Assembly (NCBI RefSeq): GCF_007858275.1
Contig: NZ_VFEV01000002.1
Span: forward strand, 186,001-250,000
DNA: 64,000 nt
Direction: 5' to 3'
Source of the DNA: Pseudomonas proteolytica
GTDB lineage: Bacteria > Pseudomonadota > Gammaproteobacteria > Pseudomonadales > Pseudomonadaceae
Below the pieces are notes generated by a model. That model searched no databases. It was not told where the DNA came from and saw only the letters and a program-made list of their open reading frames with translations. Shown here in pieces: positions 1 to 8,046 of the stretch. The position numbers and the translations under genes are program-made. The first letter of the stretch is position 1. Every line of letters begins with the position of its first letter.

Positions 1-173
1 TCCGGGATTAGTAGACCACTACAGAGGTTTAAGAGCAGATTGCTTACTGAGTGACGTAAGCATATTGAGATGAGAACGATTTTCTCCTCAGGTGGGCCCT
101 TTTTTGTTGCTTTCTTGCCGGCCTCTGCCTTGGCGACCGCGAAGTTCATACCAAACACTGCGAAAGCGCTCAT
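1..173 (-). CDS. Unknown protein, N-terminal part only (runs off the left window edge)
   Basis: A reading frame opens on the minus strand at the ATG whose complement is at 171-173 and stays open to base 1, giving about 57 residues. A strong GGAGG ribosome site lies a few bases upstream of the ATG. The product starts MSAFAVFGMNFAVAKAEAG and then a lysine-rich stretch. I do not recognise the family. It is divergent from the small membrane protein at 267, so 174-266 should contain the promoters of both. The C-terminus is outside the window. Confidence 0.55.
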   Translation of the reverse strand, partial: MSAFAVFGMNFAVAKAEAGKKATKKGPPEEKIVLISICLRHSVSNLLLNLCSGLLIP

Positions 174-266
174 GGCTTACCTCCCTGCGTGCGCCTGCCT
201 CGCCGGCTGGCGTGATTCGTTAAAGTGGGTGATATGCTTTGCTGCTTATCAAACAAGGAGGTGGTA

Positions 267-470
267 ATGGCCGGTAAAAAGCTTGAAGCGTTCCGCGAGT
301 GGTTCACCCCGCGTAAGCGGTTATGGGCTGGGGTCACTTTTCTTGCCACTGCGGCATTCGGGCCGCTTTTCTATCCAGGCCTAAATGGTTATTGGGGTTG
401 CTTGATTGGTCCCGGCGCCATACTTCTCGGCAGTACATGGAATCCCCAAGCTCACGATAAGCAACAGTGA
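267..470 (+). CDS. Small hypothetical membrane protein
   Basis: This 67-residue protein begins at the ATG at 267, which sits 6 bases after a near-perfect AAGGAGGTG ribosome site. An upstream in-frame start at 225 has no such site. The N-terminus is basic (MAGKKLEAFREWFTPRKR), followed by two short hydrophobic segments at about residues 20-37 and 43-55. This is the shape of a small inner-membrane protein or holin-like protein, but I do not recognise the family. It is divergent from the truncated gene at 1-173 and is followed by a pseudogene. Confidence 0.5.
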   Translation: MAGKKLEAFREWFTPRKRLWAGVTFLATAAFGPLFYPGLNGYWGCLIGPGAILLGSTWNPQAHDKQQ

Positions 471-529
471 AGTGTTCGGCAGCGGGGTCACGCTTCGCAC
501 GCCGCTGGGGAATCAAGGCAATACAGGAC

Positions 530-1016
530 TGTTGTGGGGCGCTACTTCAACCCCGACCTGACAGCGCGCAGCCTCGGTGGCTTTGCGCAACTGCAACATA
601 AGCTCAATGAGCGCTCCTGCGCCGGCGGTAGCTTTACCTGGATGAAGGTCCGGGAGCAGCCTGAAGGTCGTGACTGGCTACCGCATCCCACCGCTCAAAC
701 TGACCGCTTACCTTGAGTTCAAGTCGAGTGAAGCCTGGAGCAACCGCGTGCAGGCCACTTATTTCGACGCGCTGATTATCGCCTGGATGGCGTTGCCAGC
801 TTTGGACGACGCAAGGTCGACCGCTACACCACCGTCGATATGATCAGCCAATACCAACTCAGTGAAAATGATCAGGTCAGCACGGGCATTCAGAACCTGT
901 TCAATCGCAGTACTACCTGCTCTACAGTCAACAATACCATCCACCTGCCGGCGCCAGGCACGGTGTTGACCGCAAGTTACACACCGCTGGTAAATGCGGG
1001 AGTTGCGCCTGATTGA
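530..1016 (+). pseudogene. TonB-dependent siderophore receptor remnant
   Basis: Pieces of a TonB-dependent outer-membrane receptor can be read in several frames. One frame near 534-620 gives YFNPDLTARSLGGFAQLQHK, like a middle beta-strand of the barrel. Another near 690-765 gives SNRVQATYFDA. A third, from about 775, gives YRLDGVASFGRRKVDRYTTVD and an NLFNR motif typical of the last strands. It ends with TGA at 1014-1016. At least two frameshifts (about 770 and 908) and a large internal deletion separate the pieces. The usual length is about 700-800 residues, so most of the gene is gone. The assignment rests on C-terminal receptor motifs only. Confidence 0.65.
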
Positions 1017-1108
1017 TCCACGATCGCGACACTCATATTGAGCCGACCTGCAGGGTGTTATAGAACAACACCCTTGCAGTGCCTTCTGAGGCTGTCTGGA
1101 CCTTAATT

Positions 1109-1957
1109 ATGGGTTTGAAAATGAAAGTAGAGAAAAACAACAAGATCTTCGCCGCTCCCATTCTCTTCTCGTTATTGATGCTTCAGTGTGCGCCGGTATG
1201 GTCAGGGCAAGTCACAAGTGTTGTTTCCAATGATCTGACTTCAGCCGTCGCCTGGAGGCAGACGGCTGCCGAGTTCGAGGCGCTTTACTATCAAGGTTTC
1301 AATATTGCCAAGATGCGCCTGGACAGTGCCCTGCAAGCGCACAAAGCCGGCGATCGGCCGTTGGCGATTATCAGCGACATCGACGACACCGTCTTGAGCA
1401 GCAACAGCTACTGGGGCTACATGATCAATTCGGGCAAGGAGTTCTTCGATGATGCCGCCTGGGATAAATGGGTGGCTGAAAACGGCCCGGTGGCCACGCC
1501 CGGCGCAGTGGAGTTTTTGAATTATGCGCAATCAAAAGGGGTAGAGGTTTTCTACGTCACGAGCCGTGACCAGGGCGACAAAACCTATGAATACGCCTTG
1601 GCAAACCTGCGCAATAGCAAGCTTCCCTTTGCGGATGAAAAGCACCTGACGGTTTACCGCGACACATCCAATAAAGAGCCCAGGCAACTGGAAATTGCCA
1701 AGGATTATGAAGTGGTCGTGATGTTGGGCGACAACCTCAATGACTTCAAGCGCAAGTACTACGTGTCCGATGTGCAGCAGCGCATGGCGCTGATGACCGA
1801 AGACAAGCAACAGTTCGGTCGCAAGTTTGTTCTCTTCCCCAACCCTACCGATGGGCACTGGCTTAAAGCTATTTTTGGTGATTCCGAGCCACCAGCCACA
1901 CCGCAAAACAGCGCCAAATTCAAGGCCGCAGCTGCGTCCAGAGCTTGGCAGCCCTGA
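1109..1957 (+). CDS. Class C acid phosphatase / 5'-nucleotidase, lipoprotein e(P4) family
   Basis: This is a HAD-type phosphatase that removes phosphate from nucleotides or other phosphomonoesters outside the cytoplasm. The catalytic DIDDT motif (about residue 90) and the later LGDNLNDF motif with paired aspartates are both present. The N-terminus has a basic start and a hydrophobic core ending LLMLQCAPVWSG. The cysteine could be an atypical lipobox, but the residues before it do not fit well, so either a lipoprotein or a secreted form is possible. Two ATGs are possible (1109 and 1121); neither has a strong ribosome site. The gene stands alone and is followed by a 15-bp inverted repeat. Confidence 0.85.
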   Translation: MGLKMKVEKNNKIFAAPILFSLLMLQCAPVWSGQVTSVVSNDLTSAVAWRQTAAEFEALYYQGFNIAKMRLDSALQAHKAGDRPLAIISDIDDTVLSSNSYWGYMINSGKEFFDDAAWDKWVAENGPVATPGAVEFLNYAQSKGVEVFYVTSRDQGDKTYEYALANLRNSKLPFADEKHLTVYRDTSNKEPRQLEIAKDYEVVVMLGDNLNDFKRKYYVSDVQQRMALMTEDKQQFGRKFVLFPNPTDGHWLKAIFGDSEPPATPQNSAKFKAAAASRAWQP

Positions 1958-1978
1958 TCAAGCAGGTTCACCCGGCAG

Positions 1979-2017
1979 GGCATGCCACGATTTGAACCAC
2001 GCAAATCGTGGCATGCC
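1979..2017. repeat. Perfect 15-bp inverted repeat, 9-base loop
   Basis: GGCATGCCACGATTT at 1979-1993 is repeated in exact reverse complement at 2003-2017. It starts about 20 bases after the acid phosphatase stop. There is no run of T after it, so if it terminates transcription it is not a textbook Rho-independent terminator. Because it is symmetric it could also be a protein-binding site or an mRNA 3'-end stabiliser. Confidence 0.7.
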
Positions 2018-2219
2018 TGTAATTGCCTGCCATCCCCTCACAAACTTTATTGGTTTGCAGCAACAATTTTTCTTGTTGGACACCCTCCGCTCCAAGCAGC
2101 AAAGATGCCCGCCAATGACCCTCGACCTACCCGGTCAATAATAAAAATCCGCGTCGGGCTCCCCGCCATTGCTTATCAGCGAGGCAGGCGTCGCAGCACG
2201 CAATCAAGGACTCAACGCC
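2018..2219 (+). promoter_or_regulatory. Upstream region of the DUF969-DUF979-pcp operon
   Basis: About 200 bases without a gene. It contains a short dyad, CAACAA at 2061-2066 and TTGTTG at 2073-2078, which could be an operator, and an AAGGA ribosome site shortly before the ATG at 2220. I could not place a convincing -10/-35 pair. Confidence 0.3.
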
Positions 2220-2945
2220 ATGCAAACTGTTGTGAACCTTTGGCCGCTGATTGGCGTGCTCGTCATCGTGGTCGGCTTCGTGTTGCGCTTCAATCCGTTG
2301 CTGGTGGTGACGGCGGCAGCGATTGCCACCGGATTTGCCGCGCACTTCCCCTTGGAAAAAATCCTCGCCACCATGGGCGATGGCTTCCTGCAGACCCGCG
2401 CCTTGCAACTGATCCTGTTGCTGCCCCTGGCCGTTATCGGCCTGCTGGAGCGCCATGGCCTGCGCCTGCACGCGCAGAACTGGATTGCGCGCTTCGAGCG
2501 CGCCACCGTCGGGCGTCTGTTGATCATTTATCTGTTTGTTCGCGAATCCACAGCGGCCATGGGCCTGACCAGTCTTGGCGGGCATCCGCAAATGGTGCGC
2601 CCATTGCTGGCGCCCATGGCGGAAGGCGCGGCCGAGAAACGCTTTGGCAAACTGCCGGACAAGGTGCGCCACAAGGTCCTGGCGATGTGCGCCGCCACGG
2701 ACAACGTGGGGCTGTTTTTTGGTGAAGACATCTTCGTGGCCTTTGGTGCGATTGCCTTGATGCACACCTTCCTGCTGGGCTCTGGCATTGATGTCGAACC
2801 GCTGCATATTGCGGTCTGGGGCATCCCCACGGCGATTTGTGCGTTCATTGTGCACGCGATACGTTTGCACCGCTTTGACCGAAGATTGACCCGCGAACTG
2901 ACAGCCACCGCGCCCGCCAGCGTTCAGCCGGAGGCCGCGCAATGA
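2220..2945 (+). CDS. DUF969 family permease subunit (probable 5-oxoproline transporter)
   Basis: A 241-residue polytopic membrane protein matching the DUF969 family. The start was taken at the ATG at 2220 because an AAGGA site lies before it and the TTG further upstream has none. Hydrophobic segments begin right after the first residues (LWPLIGVLVIVVGFVLRF). It overlaps the DUF979 gene by four bases (ATGA), and pcp follows, which releases 5-oxoproline from peptides. DUF969/DUF979 pairs are described as subunits of a 5-oxoproline transporter; the neighbouring pcp supports that role here. The transport substrate itself is inferred, not visible in the sequence. Confidence 0.8.
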   Translation: MQTVVNLWPLIGVLVIVVGFVLRFNPLLVVTAAAIATGFAAHFPLEKILATMGDGFLQTRALQLILLLPLAVIGLLERHGLRLHAQNWIARFERATVGRLLIIYLFVRESTAAMGLTSLGGHPQMVRPLLAPMAEGAAEKRFGKLPDKVRHKVLAMCAATDNVGLFFGEDIFVAFGAIALMHTFLLGSGIDVEPLHIAVWGIPTAICAFIVHAIRLHRFDRRLTRELTATAPASVQPEAAQ

Positions 2946-3892
2946 TCATTTCTATCCAATATCTGTATTGGCTCGCCGGGGTTTTGTTGCTGATTACCGC
3001 GGGCATGATCCTGGCTGACCGCACCCACCCCAAACGCTGGTCAAGTGCGTTGTTCTGGCTACTGTTCGCCATCCCGTTCCTGGTGGGCGAGCACTTGCCG
3101 TCGGTGGTCGTGGGCGTCGGCGTGGTGCTGATGGCGTTGATCGCCGGGCTCGGCGGGGTGGGGCGTGGTGCCCATGTCGAGCTGCATGACAAAGCCTCCC
3201 GTGCCAGCGCCGGCCGGCTGGGTCATAAACTGTTTATTCCGGCCCTGGCCATTCCGTTGACCACCGTAATCGGCTCTGTGCTGCTCAAGAACGTCGAGAT
3301 TGGCGGCGTGCCACTGCTGGACCCGAAAAACACCACGTTCGTATCCCTCGGCCTCGGCTGCCTGATCGCCCTGGGCCTGGCCTGCTGGCTGACCCGCGAC
3401 ACGCCGGTGCAGGCCTTGCGGGAGTCGCGACGCCTGACCGAAGCCCTGGGCTGGGCCATGGTCTTGCCGCAGATGCTGGCGATGCTCGGCTTGCTGTTTA
3501 ACGAGGCTGGCGTAGGGACGGCCGTGGCTCACGTCACCACCACCTATATCAACCTGGATTACAAGCTGGTGGCGGTGATGGTCTATGTGTTGGGCATGGC
3601 GCTGTTCACGGTGATCATGGGCAACGGTTTTGCCGCCTTCCCGGTGATGACCGGCGGTGTTGGTGTGCCGGTACTGGTGGGGATTTATGGTGGCAACCCG
3701 GCGGTAATGGCGGCCATTGGCATGTTTTCCGGGTACTGCGGTACGTTGATGACGCCGATGGCGGCGAACTTCAATATTGTGCCCGCGGCGCTACTGGAAT
3801 TGCCTGACAAAAACGCGGTGATCAAGGCGCAGATGCCCACGGCGTTGATGATGTTGCTGGTCAACATCGTCCTTCTTTATGTGTTGATGTGA
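2942..3892 (+). CDS. DUF979 family permease subunit (probable 5-oxoproline transporter)
   Basis: This 316-residue inner-membrane protein has about eight to ten hydrophobic segments and fits the DUF979 family. Its ATG overlaps the TGA of the DUF969 gene, so the two are translationally coupled. It ends seven bases before the pcp ATG. DUF969 and DUF979 are normally found together and are thought to form one carrier for 5-oxoproline. Nothing in the sequence looks broken. Confidence 0.8.
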   Translation: MIISIQYLYWLAGVLLLITAGMILADRTHPKRWSSALFWLLFAIPFLVGEHLPSVVVGVGVVLMALIAGLGGVGRGAHVELHDKASRASAGRLGHKLFIPALAIPLTTVIGSVLLKNVEIGGVPLLDPKNTTFVSLGLGCLIALGLACWLTRDTPVQALRESRRLTEALGWAMVLPQMLAMLGLLFNEAGVGTAVAHVTTTYINLDYKLVAVMVYVLGMALFTVIMGNGFAAFPVMTGGVGVPVLVGIYGGNPAVMAAIGMFSGYCGTLMTPMAANFNIVPAALLELPDKNAVIKAQMPTALMMLLVNIVLLYVLM

Positions 3893-3899
3893 GGTGGTG

Positions 3900-4538
3900 A
3901 TGGGGACTGTGCTACTGACGGGGTTTGAGCCGTTCGATCAAGACCTGATCAACCCGTCCTGGGAAGCTGTGCGTCAACTGGACGGGGTGCAATTGCAAGA
4001 AGGCGTCACCATCATCGCCCGCCAATTGCCCTGTGCCTTTGCCACTGCGGTTATCTGTTTGAACCAGTTGCTGGCCGAGCATCAACCGCAACTGGTAATT
4101 GCCACCGGCCTGGGGCCAGGGCGCAGTGATATTTCTATCGAGCGAGTGGCGATCAACCTCAACGATGCGCGGATCCCGGACAACCTGGGGGCTCAGCCTG
4201 TCGATACGGCGGTGATCCCTGAAGGGCCAGCGGCCTATTTCAGTACCTTGCCGGTCAAGGCCATGGTCAAGGCGGTGCGCGACGCTGGCATCGCCGCTTC
4301 GGTCTCGCACACGGCGGGCACCTTTGTGTGTAACCAAGTGTTCTACAGCTTGCAGCATGCCTTGGCGGGGTCTGGCGTGCGCAGTGGGTTTATCCATGTT
4401 CCTTTTCTGCCAGGGCAGGGGGCCGGGCCTCAGCCCTCAATGGCACTGGGGGCTACAGTCGAAGGGCTTAGGGTCGCGGTACTGGCCGCGTGGAATACGC
4501 CGCAAGATATCCCGGAGAGCGGCGGTCAGGTTTGCTGA
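3900..4538 (+). CDS. pcp: Pyroglutamyl-peptidase I (5-oxoprolyl-peptidase)
   Basis: A 212-residue cytoplasmic cysteine peptidase of family C15 that cuts an N-terminal 5-oxoproline (pyroglutamate) from peptides. The start LLTGFEPF is typical of the family. The catalytic cysteine lies in TFVCNQVFY and the catalytic histidine in FIHVPFLP; the glutamate is in the ISIERVAINL segment. The ATG at 3900 follows GAGGTGGTG; two in-frame GTG codons just before it are alternative starts. It is the last gene of an operon with the DUF969/DUF979 carrier, which suggests import or efflux of 5-oxoproline is coupled to its release from peptides. Confidence 0.93.
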   Translation: MGTVLLTGFEPFDQDLINPSWEAVRQLDGVQLQEGVTIIARQLPCAFATAVICLNQLLAEHQPQLVIATGLGPGRSDISIERVAINLNDARIPDNLGAQPVDTAVIPEGPAAYFSTLPVKAMVKAVRDAGIAASVSHTAGTFVCNQVFYSLQHALAGSGVRSGFIHVPFLPGQGAGPQPSMALGATVEGLRVAVLAAWNTPQDIPESGGQVC

Positions 4539-4634
4539 CGGCCTGGCGTCATCCTTCGTTTACAAGGCCTGGGCCGATCCGTAGATTGCATCAGGGCCCG
4601 ATAATGGGCAGCGAGCATAAGAGGGAGCCCAGCA

Positions 4635-5315
4635 GTGTCCGTCAAAGAATCGGCTGTATTTGATCGTCCGTACCGTGCATTTCTGTTTGATATGGACGGT
4701 ACCCTACTCAACTCTATTGCTGCCGCAGAGCGGGTCTGGGCTGCCTGGGCGCGGCGCCACGGGCTGGATGTCGAGGCGTTTCTGGGGACCATCCACGGTG
4801 TTCGGGCCATCGATACGATCAACCGCCAGGCGTTGCCGGGGGTGGACGCGCAGGCTGAGGCGCGAGGGATTACCGAGGCAGAGATCGAGGATGTGGAGGG
4901 CGTACTGGCAATCCCAGGCGCTGTGGCATTTTTGCAGAGTTTGCCTGCCCACCGCTGGGCCGTGGTCACGTCTGCGCCCAAGGCCCTTGCCCTGCGCCGT
5001 ATGCACGCGGCAGGCCTGGTGCCGCCGGCTGTCATGATCACGGCTGAGGATGTGGCCAGCGGCAAGCCGGATCCGGCCTGTTACCTGCTGGGCGCCCAGC
5101 GTCTGGGGGTGCCGATAGGTGAATGCCTGGTGTTCGAGGATGCCCCGGTGGGGATCCGCGCCGGTGAGGCGGCGGGTGCGGACGTCCTAGTGGTGACCTC
5201 GGCGCATGGGGAGCCAATGGTGACGGATCATCCGACGATTGCGAGTTATGACCGCGTACATGTCCAGTGCGACGCCGCCGGTTCACTGCGCTTGCGGCCT
5301 TCTACACCGGCTTGA
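4635..5315 (+). CDS. HAD-superfamily phosphatase (sugar-phosphate phosphatase type)
   Basis: A 226-residue haloacid dehalogenase-like hydrolase. Motif I is FLFDMDGTLLNS near residue 20, motif II is the VVTSAPKAL segment, motif III the GKPDP lysine, and motif IV is FEDAPVGIRAG. An alpha-helical cap sits between motifs I and II, as in subfamily IA phosphatases acting on sugar or glycerol phosphates. The start is a GTG at 4635 preceded by AGGGAG. It overlaps the 3' end of the convergent small gene at 5302. The exact substrate cannot be told from the sequence. Confidence 0.85.
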   Translation: MSVKESAVFDRPYRAFLFDMDGTLLNSIAAAERVWAAWARRHGLDVEAFLGTIHGVRAIDTINRQALPGVDAQAEARGITEAEIEDVEGVLAIPGAVAFLQSLPAHRWAVVTSAPKALALRRMHAAGLVPPAVMITAEDVASGKPDPACYLLGAQRLGVPIGECLVFEDAPVGIRAGEAAGADVLVVTSAHGEPMVTDHPTIASYDRVHVQCDAAGSLRLRPSTPA

Positions 5316-5553
5316 ATGCCTCGCCACGCTTGGTCAGCAGGATGTTTTCAGCGCTAGCCCACTGGTAGCCCAATGGATCTTTGATGCTCCCGTGGGTAAT
5401 GGTGCCCGTGATCAGGTGCAGCAGATGAAGTTGACGCAGGCCCGCGAGGACGTCATCGGGCTTGCCGTGCAATTGCGCGGAAGACTTTGGGTGATCTGCC
5501 GAGAGTTGTGCGATCAAGAACAATAGGTTCTTGGCGTTATGTTCTATGTCCAT
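5302..5553 (-). CDS. Hypothetical protein (83 residues)
   Basis: A small, mostly helical protein starting MDIEHNAKNLLFLIAQLSAD. It contains a leucine- and histidine-rich middle and a C-terminal GEAF segment; the layout recalls a small winged-helix fold but no motif is decisive. It is convergent with the HAD phosphatase and overlaps its last 14 bases. The ribosome site before the ATG is weak. I regard it as a likely real but unrecognised gene. Confidence 0.5.
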   Translation of the reverse strand: MDIEHNAKNLLFLIAQLSADHPKSSAQLHGKPDDVLAGLRQLHLLHLITGTITHGSIKDPLGYQWASAENILLTKRGEAFKPV

Positions 5554-5643
5554 ATCGATAACGTTTTTTATGGGATGTATGGGTATGGGTGCTACCGAAG
5601 TGGATAGTTCCTCCTGATTTAAGCATGGGATCCAATCGCTGTT

Positions 5644-5910
5644 TCAAGAGGGGGTTTTCTGGCGGGCCTGGCGAAACGCTCGACGACTGAGTTTTCGCTG
5701 GATCGCAGCCTGGATGGGCTTGAGGCAGAAGCAGAACAGATAGCCACCGAGAAACAACGCCAGGTCTGGCCATGAATTGGCATCCTGGACGGTGGTAGTG
5801 CCTTCCATATAAAACCTGAGGCCATACCCGATCGCTACGAAAGCCAGGGCAATCACCAGGGCGATTATCCAGGATTTACGGGTATAGGGCTCTTTGCGGG
5901 ATCGCCTCAT
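5644..5910 (-). CDS. Small hypothetical membrane protein (88 residues)
   Basis: This protein has a basic N-terminus (MRRSRKEPYTRK), a clear transmembrane helix at about residues 13-32 (WIIALVIALAFVAIGYGLRF), a second hydrophobic stretch near 48-62, and a strongly basic C-terminal tail (IQRKLSRRAFRQARQK). A GGAG site precedes the ATG. No family was recognised. Both termini are predicted to be on the cytoplasmic side. Confidence 0.6.
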   Translation of the reverse strand: MRRSRKEPYTRKSWIIALVIALAFVAIGYGLRFYMEGTTTVQDANSWPDLALFLGGYLFCFCLKPIQAAIQRKLSRRAFRQARQKTPS

Positions 5911-6123
5911 TAACGCGCTCCGAGGGCACTGTAAGGTTTTGTAGCGTTCCTGGAGGGGTTTGTCTGTTAAACGGCCCGCAAGTTCCGCGGGTGAGCCGGG
6001 GGAGGGGATGGCAAGTGGCTGGGCCTGGCGCGAATGCTGCGCTGATCACGGAATACCGTAGACAGGCCAAGAGGCTTTCGCCAGCCGTTACAGGGGACGA
6101 GCGGGCTGGCTACTGGGAGGGCT

Positions 6124-6318
6124 TCAAGGTGTTTCGCGTTTGTCCGGTGCAGTCAGGCCTGCCTGGATGCGCTGGTAAATCTCTTCGCGATGCACGGCAA
6201 CATCTTTGGGAGCATTGATGCCGATTCTTACTTGCTGGCCGCTAACGCCCAGAATGGTGATCGTAATGTCATCACCGATATTTATGCTTTCACCGACTTT
6301 GCGGGTGAGTATCAGCAT
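6124..6318 (-). CDS. rsmE: RNA-binding post-transcriptional regulator RsmE (CsrA family)
   Basis: A 64-residue CsrA/RsmA-type protein that binds GGA motifs in mRNA leaders and blocks translation; it is itself titrated by small RNAs of the Gac/Rsm pathway. It starts [20 protein letters not shown] and carries the conserved VRIGI and [10 protein letters not shown] segments, including the RNA-contacting arginine. The 64-residue length and the tail [10 protein letters not shown] match RsmE of Pseudomonas fluorescens as I remember it, rather than the shorter RsmA. The ATG at 6318 follows AAGGAG, which itself contains a GGA triplet, so autoregulation by occluding the ribosome site is plausible. Confidence 0.92.
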
Positions 6319-6565
6319 GGACTTCTCCTTGATTGCTTTGAAGGACGCATGTTCTAACAGGGCGGATGTCGGTTGCGTGTAGCTTACTGTGAAGCGCTTC
6401 CCTGTGGCTGCCTCTTTTAGGACGCATGGAGGCGGCATTAATTCCCATGGCGCCATCATACAGGTCTGGGAAACATCCTTCGCAATGTTTAAGCCAACGT
6501 TTATGACGGCCAGAATAGGCAGCGAATGATAAAGTTGCCTCTTTGATCATTAAAGGGGCAGGGCA

Positions 6566-6940
6566 GTGCGTAAAGTAGCGATGGCAATTGTGGTATTGGC
6601 GTTGGCCGGATGCGGTGAAGGGCCCAATCTCGACACCCCCCGAGACAAAGCTGAAGCCGCCAAGGCCCAGGCGCCTGCGGTTGCCGCTGTGCAGTGGGAT
6701 ATCCTGGTGCGCTCGCCCGACAACAAACTGCAGGCGCTGACCGACCTGACCGCCTGGTTGCTGGAAAACGGCTTTACTTTCTATCTGGCCAAGGAAGACG
6801 GCAAGGACCTGGTGCTGTTGGGACCATTCGCCAGCAAGGCCGAGGCCGAGGCTCGCCAGGTCCAGTTGCAGGAAAGGCTGGTGAAAAAGAAGAAGACCGA
6901 CGCCGAGTCGCTGGTGATCGAGCACAAGGTCCGCCAGTAA
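6566..6940 (+). CDS. Lipoprotein with SPOR-like domain
   Basis: A 124-residue envelope lipoprotein. A GTG start at 6566 gives the signal MRKVAMAIVVLALAGC with a proper lipobox (LAGC); the GGGGCAGGG upstream supports it. A second possible start is the ATG at 6581. After an acidic, alanine-rich linker, residues about 75-115 (FTFYLAKEDGKDLVLLGPF then ASKAEAEA) resemble a SPOR peptidoglycan-binding repeat. The tail is rich in lysine. It is convergent with endA. The SPOR assignment is based on the LLGPF-type motif followed by a helix and is tentative. Confidence 0.6.
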   Translation: MRKVAMAIVVLALAGCGEGPNLDTPRDKAEAAKAQAPAVAAVQWDILVRSPDNKLQALTDLTAWLLENGFTFYLAKEDGKDLVLLGPFASKAEAEARQVQLQERLVKKKKTDAESLVIEHKVRQ

Positions 6941-6977
6941 CAAGGGGGTTGGCGGGATCCGCGGATCCCGCTCGCGT

Positions 6978-7667
6978 TTATCCGCAGGCCTTGAGGTTCA
7001 CCGGGCCGACGAACTCGTTGCCGCGCCCCATCACGCATGCCACGGTTTGATTGCGCTGGCGCTCCCAAGGCTGCACGGGATAGGTCCGGTTCCAGGCTTC
7101 ATACAACTGGCGGTCCTGTTTCGACAGGCGCAGACCGTATTGTTTACTCATGTAAAAGTAAGTCCGGGCAATCATGCCGCGGATAGATGGCCTGGGCATG
7201 ACCTTCTTGGCCTTGAAGTCCACTTGAGTCAGGCATGAACCGTATTGCCCGCTCTGCACTGGCAACCAGCCAAAGCTGAAGTTGTTGCGATCGCCATTGA
7301 CCTCGCCGATGCTCGGTACCAGGTTGTGCAGGTCGGCTTCCGCGCGCTTGAAGACAGTATCGGTACGCGTGCAGTTTTTGCGTCCGCCGTCTTGCCAGCA
7401 CTGGCGTTGATGCCCGATCTGCCAAGCCGGGACAATATGCTCCCACTCGATGCGCGCGGCCCGGTTCGCGTTTTTACGTGGGATGTAGCCGCAGGCTTTC
7501 AGGTCTACCCGGTTACCCGTGTATTTGCAGCCGCAATAAAACTCCGTGGATTGCGGAGCGTAGAGTTTCCAGGCGATTTTCTTGGCTTCACTGAAGGTGC
7601 GTGGGGCTTGGGCGTGGGCGGCGGTGGCAAAAAAAACACAGAACAGGGCGATAAAACGGACACTCAT
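6978..7667 (-). CDS. endA: Secreted endonuclease I family DNase
   Basis: A 229-residue nuclease of the EndA/endonuclease I family, which degrades DNA in the periplasm or outside the cell. A signal peptide ends at HAQA. The catalytic histidine is in EWEHIVPA and the metal-binding segment is LHNLVPSIGEVNGDRNNF. Several cysteines (FYCGC, KACG, NCTRT, SCLTQ) suggest disulfides. The ATG at 7667 was chosen because it directly precedes the signal peptide. The gene starts four bases after the stop of the DUF1654 gene, so both are transcribed from the promoter that carries a LexA-type box at 7942-7957. Confidence 0.9.
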   Translation of the reverse strand: MSVRFIALFCVFFATAAHAQAPRTFSEAKKIAWKLYAPQSTEFYCGCKYTGNRVDLKACGYIPRKNANRAARIEWEHIVPAWQIGHQRQCWQDGGRKNCTRTDTVFKRAEADLHNLVPSIGEVNGDRNNFSFGWLPVQSGQYGSCLTQVDFKAKKVMPRPSIRGMIARTYFYMSKQYGLRLSKQDRQLYEAWNRTYPVQPWERQRNQTVACVMGRGNEFVGPVNLKACG

Positions 7668-7671
7668 TGAC

Positions 7672-7923
7672 TCAATCTTCCTTCGGCACGACCCAGAAAA
7701 TCTGCACCCCACCATCATCGCGATAGGCGAGGGTGACGTTGTCGTTTTCTGCGATTTCCTCCAGTAGTCGTGCCCATTCGTCCTCTGGTTCCTCGGGCAG
7801 GCGAAAAATCAACGCGGCTTTGTTTTTTTGGGCGTTGGTGGAATTGATGATTTTTTGCACGCGGATCGCCAGGCGTTGGTAGGCGTCGGGAGGTGTTGGT
7901 GTTGCAGCGGAGGGCTTGGCCAC
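7672..7923 (-). CDS. DUF1654 family protein
   Basis: This 83-residue cytoplasmic protein matches the Pseudomonas DUF1654 family (YQRLAIRVQKIINS near the start, acidic PEEPEDEWARLLEEIAEN in the middle, IFWVVPKED at the end). The start was moved to the GTG at 7923 because AAGGA lies 7 bases before it. The longer frame starting at the ATG at 7953 has its start codon inside the LexA-type palindrome. The function of DUF1654 is unknown. It is the first gene of an operon with endA, and its promoter suggests DNA-damage control. Confidence 0.75.
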   Translation of the reverse strand: MAKPSAATPTPPDAYQRLAIRVQKIINSTNAQKNKAALIFRLPEEPEDEWARLLEEIAENDNVTLAYRDDGGVQIFWVVPKED

Positions 7924-7941
7924 GGAGGAGTCCTTAGTTAG

Positions 7942-7957
7942 CTGTACGAACATACAG
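7942..7957 (-). promoter_or_regulatory. LexA-type SOS box upstream of DUF1654-endA
   Basis: On the minus strand the sequence is CTGTATGTTCGTACAG, a CTG-N10-CAG site with extended CTGT/ACAG arms, flanked by TA on the left. This matches the gamma-proteobacterial LexA consensus. It ends about 18 bases before the GTG start of the DUF1654 gene and would cover the likely -10 region (TTGCGA, 17 bases, TACTGT). LexA binding is inferred from the consensus. Confidence 0.7.
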
Positions 7958-8046
7958 TATTTAACTGTGAGAAAATTCGCAACTGCTTAAAATCCAAGAA
8001 GTCTGTGTGGCGGCAAATTTATGAAAGGCAGGAATGTTTTTTATAG

